In this document: positions 24,401-35,700 of the stretch, one piece after another
How the letters are laid out: each line of letters starts with the position of its first letter
How positions within the stretch are numbered: the first letter of the stretch is position 1
DNA from: Caenorhabditis elegans
Taxonomy: Eukaryota; Nematoda; Chromadorea; Rhabditida; Rhabditidae
Assembly: GCF_000002985.6 (NCBI RefSeq)
Contig: NC_003284.9
Location: 8,618,001 to 8,682,000, forward strand
DNA: 64,000 bases
Direction: 5' to 3'
Notes under the pieces: generated by a model
Seen by the model: only the letters and a program-made list of their open reading frames with translations
Database searches by the model: none
Told to the model about the DNA's origin: nothing
Position numbers and translations under genes: made by a program

Positions 24401-25272
24401 AGAACTTTTAAGTATTATTACCATTGAGGAGACTCTTTGCAAGAAGTTGTTGAAATATACTCGCATTAAGTTCCAAAAATGTATTCATTCTTAAAAACTC
24501 CAAAATAATTTATAATCTCTCAAATGTTCAACAAAAGTTTTGGAAATTAGTTTAAATGTTCTAAAAAAAAGTTGTTTTTGGAAATTTGAAACATTCTTCC
24601 ATGCTGGAAGATGTTGGAAGAGTAAGTTCAACTCTCCAACACGGCCAAATTGTTTTACGACTTTTTTCCCAAAAAAAGGAAAGAAAAAAATGTTGGAAGA
24701 GCAAGGCATAACAATTAAAAATAAAATTATAGAAAAACGTTTTTCTGAGTCGTTGCATTTTTTCTTGTTAATAAAACAGTTTGAAATTTTAAAATAGGTT
24801 TTATTACGATATTTAGAATTTTTTTTACTGGCAATATTCTACCTCTATATAAATGTGTTATTATTATAATGGAGTAAATGAAAACTTACTAATTGTTCAC
24901 CATTCTCGTTTGTTTTATTAATCCCCCGAGGTTCTGTGAGAAAAACCCAATTGTTCATAAAAATAGGAAAACTTTGCATAATCAGTACACAGGCACCAAC
25001 AGCCATCGCTCCGGAAAAGAGAATATTGTCTGTGCATCGTGCTTCAATTACAAACTGAAATTATAGTACAGTAAATCAGTTAAAAAAAAAGTACAGAAAT
25101 CATAAATACTTACTTTGGACACACGTTCACCTAAGGTCATTTCATTGGTGCCAATCTGTGGTAGAAGTATCACTGGAGGAGCTTCTGGGTGCGTTGTTTT
25201 CTTACAAGAAAGCGGCGACGTCGGCAGGGGTGGGTGGTGAAAATGCTCTTCAACAATTGTGCCAAGCGCCAT
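21462..25272 (-). CDS. Stargazin/TARP-like four-pass membrane protein, 357 aa
   Basis: Eight minus-strand exons: 25272-25114, 25054-24890, 23591-23495, 23440-23351, 23254-23120, 21978-21865, 21821-21687 and 21640-21462. They sum to 1074 nt in phase. Membrane spans are near residues 62-84, 173-195, 203-228 and 255-280. The first extracellular loop has GYFQIC where vertebrate claudin/TARP proteins have GLWxxC, plus NKT and NNS sequons. TM3 (SSITYICGSIILCIAVLM) followed by FSYTYG before TM4 is the strongest resemblance to stargazin. The tail has RRNSRRSSQAS, like the Arg/Ser cluster that kinases modify in stargazin. Such proteins traffic and gate AMPA-type glutamate receptors at synapses; the worm members are STG-1 and STG-2, but I cannot say which, if either, this is. 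The open frame continues upstream of Met1 to a GTG at 25470 without an ATG, so a further 5' exon is not excluded. Confidence 0.87.
22053..22327. mobile_element. Non-autonomous DNA element with terminal inverted repeats
   Basis: The left end CCGTATATTCTCTATTAGT is the exact reverse complement of the right end, which finishes ACTAATAGAGAATATACGG. An extra GCCGCACTATTAGAGACTAC block inside the right end mirrors the adjacent GTGCGGC of the left end. The element is about 275 bp with no transposase frame, so it is MITE-like. It sits in intron 5 of the TARP-like gene. No clear target-site duplication is visible. Confidence 0.75.
22794..22866 (-). tRNA. tRNA-Arg(ACG) inside an intron of the TARP-like gene
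   Basis: A complete 73-nt copy, identical to that at 6460-6532, on the same strand as its host gene (intron 5). The upstream plus-strand flank (22700-22793) matches that of the damaged copy at 21225, so the two arose by a local duplication. A run of Ts follows its 3' end on the minus strand. Confidence 0.95.
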
Positions 25273-28200
25273 TTTTGAGCCAATTTCTTTGGGAGGCCAA
25301 AGAAGGAGGAGCGGAAGAAACCCAATGAACCGCGTAGGCTCACGGAGCACACGAGTCTCTTTTTTCGACGACACCAGCACACAATGAAGAAGTAGACAAA
25401 AAATTACGAAAATACTTTTCGCTATACTTCGTTTTCTACGAAAATGAGGGTTAGTTTGGATAACGTCCACCTAAAAAGGGATCTTCATTTATCATTTTTC
25501 AAATTTTTTTTCGAAAAAAAACGTTTACTGATCAATAGCAATAGTAAAACATAAAAAGGAAAACGAACGTTTTTCGCAAAAAAAAAATGGTGAAATTGGT
25601 CAGTGAGTTCTTAGTTTATACAGAGAGGTACTTGAAAAATCTCCACAAGCGGAACAAAAATTCAAGTTTTTTCTTCTAGTCAATTGCAGAGGATAGTTCA
25701 AAACACAAAAACTGCTGAAATCTGCTTTGCTTTTCAAACTGAGTTTTATTAAAAGATTTACGAACTAATTTTCTTTCAAAAAACGATAACTTTGACCATA
25801 TGGTTTGAAATAAAATATTGTATTGCCTGTTTTGAGTTTTTTTTTACGATGTCAGGTTTCTTTTATTTGATGTGTTTTTTTTTTCAAAATTTTGTTAAAG
25901 TTTATTAAAGTGCACTTGTTTTGGCTATGGAAAAATAAATTCATGAATGGTGCTAATCGTAAAAAATAATAAAATTTTAATTTCATTTCTGTTATTGCAG
26001 TTTGTGAAATAAATGATGATGATAATTAATTTAAACTATTTTTAAAGTTTGTGGTGCTAAAATGACCAATAATCTCAGTAAAAATTTTCAGAATATTTTT
26101 TTGCAATTTTTTAAAAAAGTTTACATTTTAAAAGTGGCAATTTATCAGATTCTACCAATCGCGAGTTTTCACCAATCAAAATCATTTTCAAAAAAATTGT
26201 TGGACGATTGTATGCGTTTTTACGCAGCAATGTTTGAAGTTCTTCAAAAATTTGATAGTTTTACATTTTGGCAATTGTCCAAATCTTTGACCGTGTTTAA
26301 AAAAAATTTAAAACACCTTGAAGTGTTTAATTGTGATTTTCAATTCGGAAAATAAAGCGTGTGATGATACTCTAAAGAAAAACTGTAACTTTATATTACC
26401 ATCGCGATATCACAAAATCCGTTTTCGTAAAAGAGTTTAAAAAAAACCAAAAACAGTATCAAAGAAATAGTTAACAAAGTTCACATAAATTGAAAAAAAC
26501 AATTTGACGAGAAATATCTTTATGCTTTACAAAGTATGTAAAAACTCCTAGGCTACCATACAAAACTCTATGCTACTTTTTTTCAATTTTCTAAACCAAA
26601 ACTTGATATCACAATTAGTTTCTTAATATTTTTGGCACTCGAATTCAATCAAATCAAACATCAAATTTGAATGTAAGGGTAAAATCTGATAAGCCGAACC
26701 GGAAATAGTGCAACAAATATATAATTGGAGGTATGTTCAACACTCAAGTAGTACGAATAAAATGACTGAGTCCACCAAGCTCTATTTGGAGAAGATTGAA
26801 CTATCTAGGGAGTGCCCCGCAATGGGTAATGCAATGCACGAAGATGAAAAACGGGACAAGCCGACGGTGCATCATCAAACTAGAAGAAGAAGGAGAAAGT
26901 AGAAGCAGAAGACGGGGCGAAAAATGTCCAAGAGACTCTGAAGGTTGACGAGAGAAAAGCCAGCGGCCACTTGCCTTCAATAATGTCAAATTCTGGGACA
27001 GGAGCTCATCTAGCTTTACTTATTTGACAAACATGGGGCTTATTCACTTAAATTATCGGATTCCGTTGGCCGAATGAAAACTCGTTGGCATGGAAAAGAA
27101 GAATAAAAGTTTACTCTTGAAACATCTTTTCTAGATATTGTAATTTTGCAAAAATTTTGTCATCTTAGTTTGAAGGCTTACTATGGATAGGGAAAGCAAT
27201 TGTCGTTTCGCAATCTGAGACTTTCAAAGTCTTCGGCAATTGCCAAAAATGCCGATTGGGAAACTTCAAGACTGAATGTGCAACATCTGTAAAATTTCAT
27301 TTAGGAGAGAACAAGTTGTATTTCAATGAGAACGAAAAATGCTAACTACAGTAGAAGTTAGTTTCATAATCACATGTTGAGTTTTTTTTCCAAAATTTTT
27401 AGACTCGATAAATTTCGAATTATTGAAAATTTTGAAAAAAAAACATTAATTTTGCAAATTACTCTAGGTTCTACAGTTTAAAACCACTAGTTCCAAAATA
27501 TTTTCTTCGAAGATGCGGTAATATAAAAAGGTCAATTGAAATTTGCGGTAAAAGGAAATTTACATATTTCTAACCTCAAAAAAGATGAAAATGGAAACGA
27601 AGAAACAAAATGCACTTTTTGAAGCAAGAAAAAGGGCTAGTAGGTGACTATGTCAAATGAAAAGGAAAAAACGTATTCAGGGTTCTCGGAAGCTAAAAAG
27701 AGATGAATAGGTCATAGAGTTACCAGTGTTGATCTTCTCAGTGAACGAGGTCCGTTGGGGATCAAACAGCTAATAAGCTTATAGAGCAAGAGTGGGTGGA
27801 TATAAAAATACACATTCAGTAAAAATGTGGTATTCAGAACACACGGTTAAAATAATTGGACGTGATTTCTGGAAATCAAACAAAGGTATTGCACTCTTAC
27901 AGCGTCTGTAAAAATCACTTATCGTAGATCATTTAATTTTTTTGAAACTGTGACAGCCATGCTATTATTCAATTTGAATACACCAATAGAATTTAAACTA
28001 CGAATCTATACAACAAGAGAAGATATATATTCAAATATAATTTGTTAGTTTGTTATTCCGAAGATAACCTATTCAAAAAAGTATTTTGAGAACCACCAGA
28101 TTTTTAATTTCCTTCAACCTTCCAAACTCATTTTCAGAGTTTCATTTCCTCCCTACTTTATTTTTACACTCTGTAAAAATTTATTTAAAAAACTAGAATT

Positions 28201-28479
28201 ATGCATTGGAAAAACTGCTTCAAGTTTCCTTCCGGTTCATTTGTATTTAATGTCACCAAATAGCAAGTTCATTTTTTCCCCAAAGTTTTTTGAATTTATG
28301 ACAATTTATTTGTGCACTACTTTAACTCATCGATTATTCACCAAAACGAAAACTTTCATTTCTACCTAAATGCTTTATGCCAACTCAAGTCCGTTTATTA
28401 GGTTTTCATCATTTGCGGCAGGCAGCTGAATGTGCGAACAGCAATAAAGTAGCTGCCAAGTGTTCACTCTTTGCCGTAG
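25273..28479. promoter_or_regulatory. Upstream region of the TARP-like gene, no gene seen
   Basis: No exon set can be supported. The region includes a purine-rich block (26870-26960) and a CGGCAATTGCC repeat remnant (27215-27275). Because the TARP-like gene begins at 25272 on the minus strand, this 3.2 kb probably carries its promoter. Confidence 0.4.
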
Positions 28480-28551
28480 TCCCATGTGGTCTAGTGGTTA
28501 GGATTCGTGGTTTTCACCCACGCGGCCCGGGTTCGATTCCCGGCATGGGAA
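28480..28551 (+). tRNA. tRNA-Glu(UUC)
   Basis: A 72-nt cloverleaf with acceptor TCCCATG pairing with CATGGGA, anticodon stem CGTGG/CCACG enclosing TTTTCAC (anticodon TTC), T loop TTCGATT and discriminator A. TTTCTTTTT follows as a polymerase III stop. It points towards the 3' end of the intronless gene at 28606, only 54 bases away. Confidence 0.96.
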
Positions 28552-28605
28552 GTTTCTTTTTGAATTTTGAATGGAAAAAGATTATGTTGTTTATGTTATA
28601 AAAAA

Positions 28606-29097
28606 TTAAGTGCGAACTCCTCCCGGCTTGTAGAAGGAGCCCGCTGGACGAAACCACTTTTTAGGTTGGTGTTGGGACGAATTACGAGACGTCTTGTCTG
28701 CCGCAGTTAGTTGTAGGATAGCTATTAGACGCGCTGAATCCGTGGACGAAGAAGATCCCATGATAGCTGTCAAAGTCTCGAATTGTTCGACTTTTTTCAT
28801 TGCATTCGGATCCATTTCCAGGAGTTTCAGCTCTTCGTTGCGCTTACGCAGCGCCTCGATCGCTCTTTGAGCGGCTCCTTCCAAATCACCTTCTTCTATG
28901 CCGGTTTTCAGCCAATTGATGATGGACGTGTTAAGGTCTCCTTGAATTTGGAATCGTTTTTGTGAAAGCACTGGTACTTTTTCTTCCACCGGTTTCTTCA
29001 TCATTTGGAGCAGTTCCGGTCTCACGAGCGATAGCGGTTCGTCCTTGAAATCAGCAATCTGATATCTTTTTTCCGCTGCCTCCTGATTGTCGGACAT
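28606..29097 (-). CDS. Intronless 163-aa protein of unknown function
   Basis: One uninterrupted frame from ATG at 29097 to the stop at 28608-28606. The protein is hydrophilic, with no signal peptide or membrane span. Residues roughly 60-115 are charged and predicted helical (EEGDLEGAAQRAIEALRKRN and onwards), the middle has a Ser-rich patch (GSSSSTDSA), and the C-terminus is basic and aromatic (KKWFRPAGSFYKPGG). A nuclear or RNA/protein-binding role would fit but is not shown. The GC-richer base composition, a CTGCGTCTCT-type promoter motif and an E2F-like site upstream (29324-29420) argue for a real, broadly expressed gene. The absence of introns in an intron-rich genome suggests a retrocopy or a fast-evolving single-exon gene. 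No AATAAA lies before the oppositely oriented tRNA-Glu; the first is the complement of TTTATT near 28393, so the 3' UTR may run antisense through the tRNA. Confidence 0.65.
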   Translation of the reverse strand: MSDNQEAAEKRYQIADFKDEPLSLVRPELLQMMKKPVEEKVPVLSQKRFQIQGDLNTSIINWLKTGIEEGDLEGAAQRAIEALRKRNEELKLLEMDPNAMKKVEQFETLTAIMGSSSSTDSARLIAILQLTAADKTSRNSSQHQPKKWFRPAGSFYKPGGVRT

Positions 29098-29323
29098 CGC
29101 GAATACGAGTGAATACTAGATGCATAATAGATACAGTAGTACAAGTATACGAATTTCAGTTCGAAAATACTCGAAAATCGAATAAAAACGACAAAAATCG
29201 ATCGATAATTACCACCAGTTCCGTATACACGTAGAATGATTTGAGAAAAGGCGGTTCGCTCATTTCGAACACTCGTCGTGGTGAGACCCGCGCGCGTCGC
29301 ATTAATCGATGCGCTTTTACACC

Positions 29324-29420
29324 CTGCGTCTCTCTCTCTCTCTTGCGGAGCGCTCGTCTCGGGAAAATATACAATTATGGAACCACCAGTTCATGAGAAT
29401 ACCTACTTTCTGGCGCGAAA
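29324..29420 (-). promoter_or_regulatory. Promoter region with CTGCGTCTCT motif and E2F-like site
   Basis: CTGCGTC followed by a TCTCTC run (29324-29343) matches a motif known to be enriched in promoters of broadly expressed worm genes. TGGCGCGAAA (29411-29420, reverse TTTCGCGCCA) matches the E2F/DP consensus. A GC-rich GTGGTGAGACCCGCGCGCG stretch lies between them and the gene. All are 220-325 bases upstream of the intronless minus-strand gene. Confidence 0.5.
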
Positions 29421-32400
29421 ATAGCGGCAGCAGAGAGAACATGCTGCGAAGAGAGATTTAGTTGTCTTCGCTACGAGATATTCCCGCGTCAAAACGGTAG
29501 GCATTATCATGATCTGATGGTTTCTTAACATTTGGTCGGATATTAATTCGAAAAGTTGTCCATTATTGCAATTTTGTCCTTGTGCCATTAGTTTTTGGAC
29601 ATGTTTTAGGAGATAAGGTGTTTTGGCATGGTGAGATGATTGACAATCATGTCGTGTTTCAAATTATTAGACTTTGTAATTCCTGGAAACTATGAGATGA
29701 AATATATAACTGTATGCATTTCAGTTGTTAACACACATTTTTAGATCTCACTCATTTGTCTTTCTAAAAAAGTTAAAAAATCAATTAGGAACTAGTTTTT
29801 GAAACAAAAAACTTTTGCATTCAAACAAACCAATCAGCTTTTTTCAACCTTCATCCCTGAAAGTTTTCACGTTTTTCATCCACTCTTTGTCCTCCTTGAA
29901 ATGATTAATTTCTGCGAAACATACCTATTTTTCTTGCATGTCCGTCCGTCAGTTTCGTCCGGCGGTGAGTTCGAGTTGTATTTCTTCAATTTGTCAACCT
30001 GTGGTCAACACGGATGTTTTAGTAGGTTTTTAAGTATTTCTTGGTATTGTTAAACCGAAAATTTATTTTATGAGTGAAAAGCAGTAAGTAAATTCATTTC
30101 CCTACGCAATCTACTTTTTAGGTCAGCGCCCCAGAAAAAAGATTGATTTACAACTTGTTTGCTCATCCTTTCGGGATGTGGTTTTTTCCTCTTCATATTC
30201 AAATTTTATCCCGCAGTTCAAATATTTACACTAGTTTCTCCGTTTTGTCGTTTCCAGTAGAACAATTTGATTTTTCCTTAAATTTTGAATAAATAGGTTT
30301 GGAAGAATTAAACCAACTATTGAAAAATTTGCTATTCCTAATCCAAGATTGTTACAAAAAATAGAAAACAAGCCTTTTATGAGATAATGCCTTCATTTTT
30401 GAAAAATCGGAAATCTTAAAGAATAACTCAAAATCGTTTTGCCCACAACCACAAACAGTTCAGGCATTGAAAATAAAATTTTAAAATTTTTTGAAAAATT
30501 TTTTGAGAGCTCATAAACTCAGAAACTTTAGTTAATCAGTGAATTGAAAGACATATCTTAGATTTTGAAAAAATTTTTGTATTTGTAAACTTTTCTCAAA
30601 ACCACGGAAGAAAATTGTTCTAAATGTTCAGTTTGTTTCTTGGTGACTCTCCCATTTTCAATATCTCCCAATTATTCAGCAGGAGACCTGCTCGAAATCC
30701 AATTTAATTTTGTTCTAAGTAGTGGAAATTACAAATTAGCTGGCGTGCACTCAGAAATTAGTTTCCATACGGTTGGTTAGGTTGAGAAGTTGGTTGTTTA
30801 GCCTTCTTTCTTTGTCTGGTGAACACCGCTAAGTGTATTACGACAAGCTTCGCATTGGGTCAGAATGGTTAATTGCCATTTTTATGTTGGAAGGGTGGCT
30901 GTGGGAGGAGTATCGAGTGCAGAAACAGCTGCAGCCGGTAGAGCTAAAATATTTTATTGAACGATTTGAAAAATTGATTTCAAATTGAATTTACTTTGTC
31001 ACCACTTGTTTGACCAAAATTCATGCCGGTGATTAAAATTTATTCACCGTTGAGGGAATTCAAAATTAGCTTATCCCATATTTAGAACTATTCAATTGTT
31101 CTTACGATTGCGCAAAAATTGTGGATCAGCAATAGTTAAAACTGCCATTACCAAATATGAAAATTTCCGAAAATACATCATTTTGGAAATGTTTGCTAAA
31201 TGTTATCTTTTCTGAATAAAAGTAAATAAAACTTCAAAATACTTTTTTCTTTGAAAACATGAATCTGAATACCAAATTCTGATTACAAAAACACAAACTG
31301 TATACTAAATGAGCAATTTTGTCAAGCTTTAAATTTAATTTTATGAAGTAAAAATGGATCTGAACACTGCAATAATATATCAGCAATTTTTAAAACTTTA
31401 AGATTAAAGAAAATTCAAACAAAGACCAGGAAATGCCTAAGAATGTTCATGTTCCAAAGCATATTGCCGGGCACCTCTACATATAACTAACTAAATAAAA
31501 ATAATAATGACTATTACCTAACAAGACCTTCACTTCAAGAAGTTTATAATATATATAGCAGTGTTTCGCTTTTTTTAAGTTTTTCTTTTTCAAAATCAAT
31601 AACTGATTGTCAAAACTCATAAACTTCTCACTCAAGCTTCACTTTTTATTTTCATGAATAATCAATGTTTTCGAATATCTAACAGACCTCGTATTCCAAT
31701 TATTAGGCCAATCAATGAGCTAATACATATCTTAGAATATGAAAATCCGAACACGAAAACAAGATGCTCAAAAATGCATAGTGAGATAGTAAACCCTGAA
31801 TTTTAGAAACTTTTTCTCTCATACTTCCCTTGCCCCACACACGCGAAAACTCGAGAATTCGATTCCTAAAGCACTGAACTCAAGAATTTTAAATATGTAA
31901 TAATTACATCTCATCATGCATTTAGTATCACCCCAAAAAGATATACACATTTGAATATTTGCAAACAGACATGACCATTCGAACATTTTCCATTTTTCAG
32001 TGCTCTTTCATTCACAAAGAAGAAAGAAAATAAATAGAGAGATATAGAGAGGGTGTACATCTCCGAACCTAACCTAATACGTCTGAAAGGAAGAAAAGAG
32101 AAGTGAAAAAGTATGTAAAGTACATCTATATGTATGTATATTCACACTTTTTTCTCGTATTTTTCGATCCAGTATATATCTTTCTTCTTATTTTTTTTAG
32201 CGGGTTTGGTTTGGAGTAAATTACTTTGGTGTTTTATTCCGCCAATGTTTTTGCTGCAATTTCATCACACTTGAGGAAACCGCTTTCCGATTTTCTTTCC
32301 TTTTTATTTCTTACGCTTCTCACATTCAGTCAATTACCACGTCTCGTTTCTTTGTCTAACATGCCCACCGTTAGGTGTTTTGTCAGAAGTGGAAGCAACC

Positions 32401-32708
32401 TACAATGTCAATAATTGGTTACTAATAATAGATAAGAAAAACAATTTCCCAGTATTCAAGTTTTGCACTACATAAATTGAAATTTGCTTAGAAATAACTT
32501 TGATAGTTCAAACGCAGAATGAGTAATTAATTTGTTTTATTATTAGTGTTAGTTCGTTGGTTTATTAAATACGAAATTTTTAAACATATTCTTGTACCAC
32601 GTGTTATTTTAATTATTTAAGTGTTTTTTTCAATGGTTTATAAATCCAAAAATTGCCCACCAAATTTTCGTGCCTATCGCCTTAACCAACGATTTATAAA
32701 AAGAAGAC
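29421..32708. other. Non-coding stretch
   Basis: AT-rich sequence with no supportable exon on either strand. The short frames at 29403-29588 and 29799-30053 lack splice support and family resemblance. Confidence 0.5.
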
Positions 32709-32781
32709 TGATCTCGGGCGGGCTCGAACCACCGACCTTCTGTGTGTTAGACAGATGTGATAACCACTACACCACGAGACC
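32709..32781 (-). tRNA. tRNA-Val(AAC)
   Basis: A 73-nt cloverleaf with acceptor GGTCTCG pairing with CGAGATC, anticodon stem TCTGT/ACAGA enclosing CTAACAC (anticodon AAC), T loop TTCGAGC and discriminator A. It stands alone in the desert upstream of the Ig/FN3 receptor gene. Confidence 0.96.
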
Positions 32782-35700
32782 ACACGATACGGCGGGATAA
32801 ACGAACAAAATATGTATTAAAAAGTGCTGATACAATAGAAACTAATTTCCGGTTTTTTCTCGGACTATCTTATTTCGTAATTAACTTTGTTCTTTATCGC
32901 CGTCTCAGATGATCGAATTAAAAAAAAAATTTAAAAACTTATCAAGGAAACTTCGGCGAATTCTCTTGCTCATTCCTGCAACTTGTCTAATTTAGAAAAC
33001 GTTATCAAACTGGGAGTACTCCGAAAAAACTTGATGGAGAAAATAGTGTGGAAGAAATTAAAACAAACGCCATTTTTCTTGTACTCTACTTCTAAAAATT
33101 TCAAAATTTACAATTTTTCTTAAAATTTTAAAATTTCTACTTCACCTTCCCCGCGACAATTCCAATTTCACAAAATCTCGTTTAACAAGCTCTCTCTACT
33201 TTGCAGTTTTCCTCTCTGCCACCTTTTGTTTTCACGTTGGAAATGCGAGGGAGGTTCAGTTTCCGGACACCTTTTAGACATCCTACCCTCTCTCTTCCAT
33301 CTCCCGTTTCCTTCCTTTTGCATCTCTCAACTTGCATTCCATTTCACAAGAGTAGAGCCATCTCGGCAGTGTTTCCTGTCGGTAATGATGTTGTTCCTAG
33401 CGAACGAATGATTTGGAACCCTAAGACTTCCGGAAGAAGACATCATAATTTTAGATGGTTGTCTGATTATTAAAATGAGCAATTTGTCAAATTGTTACTT
33501 TTCAGGTCGTTCTATTTTCTTTTTAAAATAATCACTTTGAACTAGTTACATATTTCCCAAGTTTGCGAAACCGTTCAATGAGTAAATGAGCTCTAGAGAA
33601 TTGCAAGAAATTGTTTTTTCATCACAATAATACACTAATACTTAGGACATAAAATCACAAAGCTAAAATTTATTTTATTTGAACAAACTGGAAAAAAAAA
33701 AGTTGGAAACAGTTGAACTGGCCCATGTTCCCAGGGGCATAGGCCAGTTGAACTATGTCTTTTTAAATGAAGTTAACACCATTTTAAGAGAACCGACTTT
33801 TGCAAGGTAAATTGTAATTTCATGATCCATACCTTTTGAGCTATTTTTATTCATAAAAAGTATATCTTATTATTTTATGCATTGTGCTGTTTCGGAACAC
33901 GTTTTGAATCCCATACATTTAAACTGAAAATATTTGTGCCTATTTTTTAATGTCTAGAGTTGATTTCTATTTTATAATGTACTTGTAATATGTATTTGTA
34001 GTTTATACATTTTTCAACTTTCAGAAGTTTTATTATACATCACTTTCGATGAGCTGATAAATATTTTTTTAAATCAAGTTATTGAATTCAAATTATTTAT
34101 GTAAATATAACTTGACATGCAATTTGCTTTCCATCAATGGTAGCAATCGAAATTTGACAAAACGAAATATTGGTACTTGTGTATTATATCCCCGCCATTT
34201 CAAATAGTATTACTAAGATTCCGAAATATTTTTCCAGAATTAGAAAAGCTCGTCTTATTTTTACGTAAAGAAAAAGTATTTATAAACCTATGGGGTTCAA
34301 GAAATTTTGAGCTTGAAATATGAAAATTTTGCAAAAAATAATTCTAAATGAACAAAAGTCTATATTTTAATCTCCGGCAACTACCGGTTTGTGAAGATGC
34401 CGAATTGAAAACGGCAACTTCCGACCCTCTGACACAACCGTGGTTACTGCTGAATTTGCTTTCAAAAGATGTTTTCAAATTGAGTTAGGGTTCAAATGAA
34501 TAGAACCGTGGTAGGCAAAGACCCGTTGAAGGACAATCTCGCAAACGAAATGGAGCGAACATGTCTAAATGAATTACCTCGAAAAGTTACCGCTAGGTCT
34601 TCATCTTCTCAGTTTCTCTGCTACATCACTTTGGCGCGTAATCCGTTATCGTTTAATATTTAATTTGAAAAATGCAATTTTTTCAACTCAGGACAAAAAA
34701 ACGTAACCTTTTCACCAATTCACCAATTTTATCTCCTTTCAATTACGTTTTTTTCTCAACAAAAATTGTTCCCACGGATTTTCGTTCTCACTAACGGGTT
34801 ACGGGAAGAGTGGAAAAAGCCGGCTGACCAAATGGCCACTCGGAAAACCTTCTACCAATCTGTTGGTATTAGTTTTTTTCGTAGCCTCAAGGCACAAAGA
34901 GAGTCCCAGGTCCTTTTTTAGATTAGCTGACCAAGATCTTCTGAAATGCCTACTTTTAGTTTGTAAACGAAATATTTACAATTTTAGTGTAGCATTTAGT
35001 TTTACACAGTTGATTTTTTGAATATTAATTGTAAATCTAAATATAGTAATCACACATGTTTAAAAAAAGAATATTCAAAATAGCTGCCAAACTACTAACA
35101 CACAACAAACGTTTTACTAGTTACAACTGCTGAATTCAGGTACATCTTCGCACGACGTTTCCAACGTTATGCTTTTTAATTTTGTTAAATTTTATACAAT
35201 CGTGCAAAAATATGTTCTTAATTAAGTTTTAGGTCCACACTGATTTGAGATATCCTGTACATTTTTTGCATCGGTTTCGGATATGGTAAAAATCTCGCCA
35301 TCGGTTATCCAAATGGCTTTAAAACATTTGCATATCTGGTCACTCATTACTCATATAACAAAGCTTTGCGATTCTGCCCAAAACTTATTCTCATTTCCTC
35401 CTTTTGTCGACTCCTGCTGCGTTGTAGAAAAGGTGAGTGTTTGTGGGTGGCCGGAACGTTTTCAAATAGGTGTAGAACAAAAAAAGACGAATAGAATTGT
35501 ATTTGTACGTCACTGTATGGGTCCATGTGCCGACATTTCATTTATTCTGTCAAGCTTTTCTTTTAAATCATAATGAAGCTCCTTTGAATCATTCATAATG
35601 TGTTTTGTGTTATACAAAAAATTGCGTACTTATTGTGTAGCCTCAAATTATTTAATCAAATGTTTTAATATTCCAAACAATAACTGTCTACTACGTAGAT

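Noticed and set aside
25273-25470. N-terminal extension of the TARP-like protein beginning at a GTG
   Set aside because: No ATG exists in that extension, so the first in-frame ATG at 25272 was used. A spliced upstream start remains possible.
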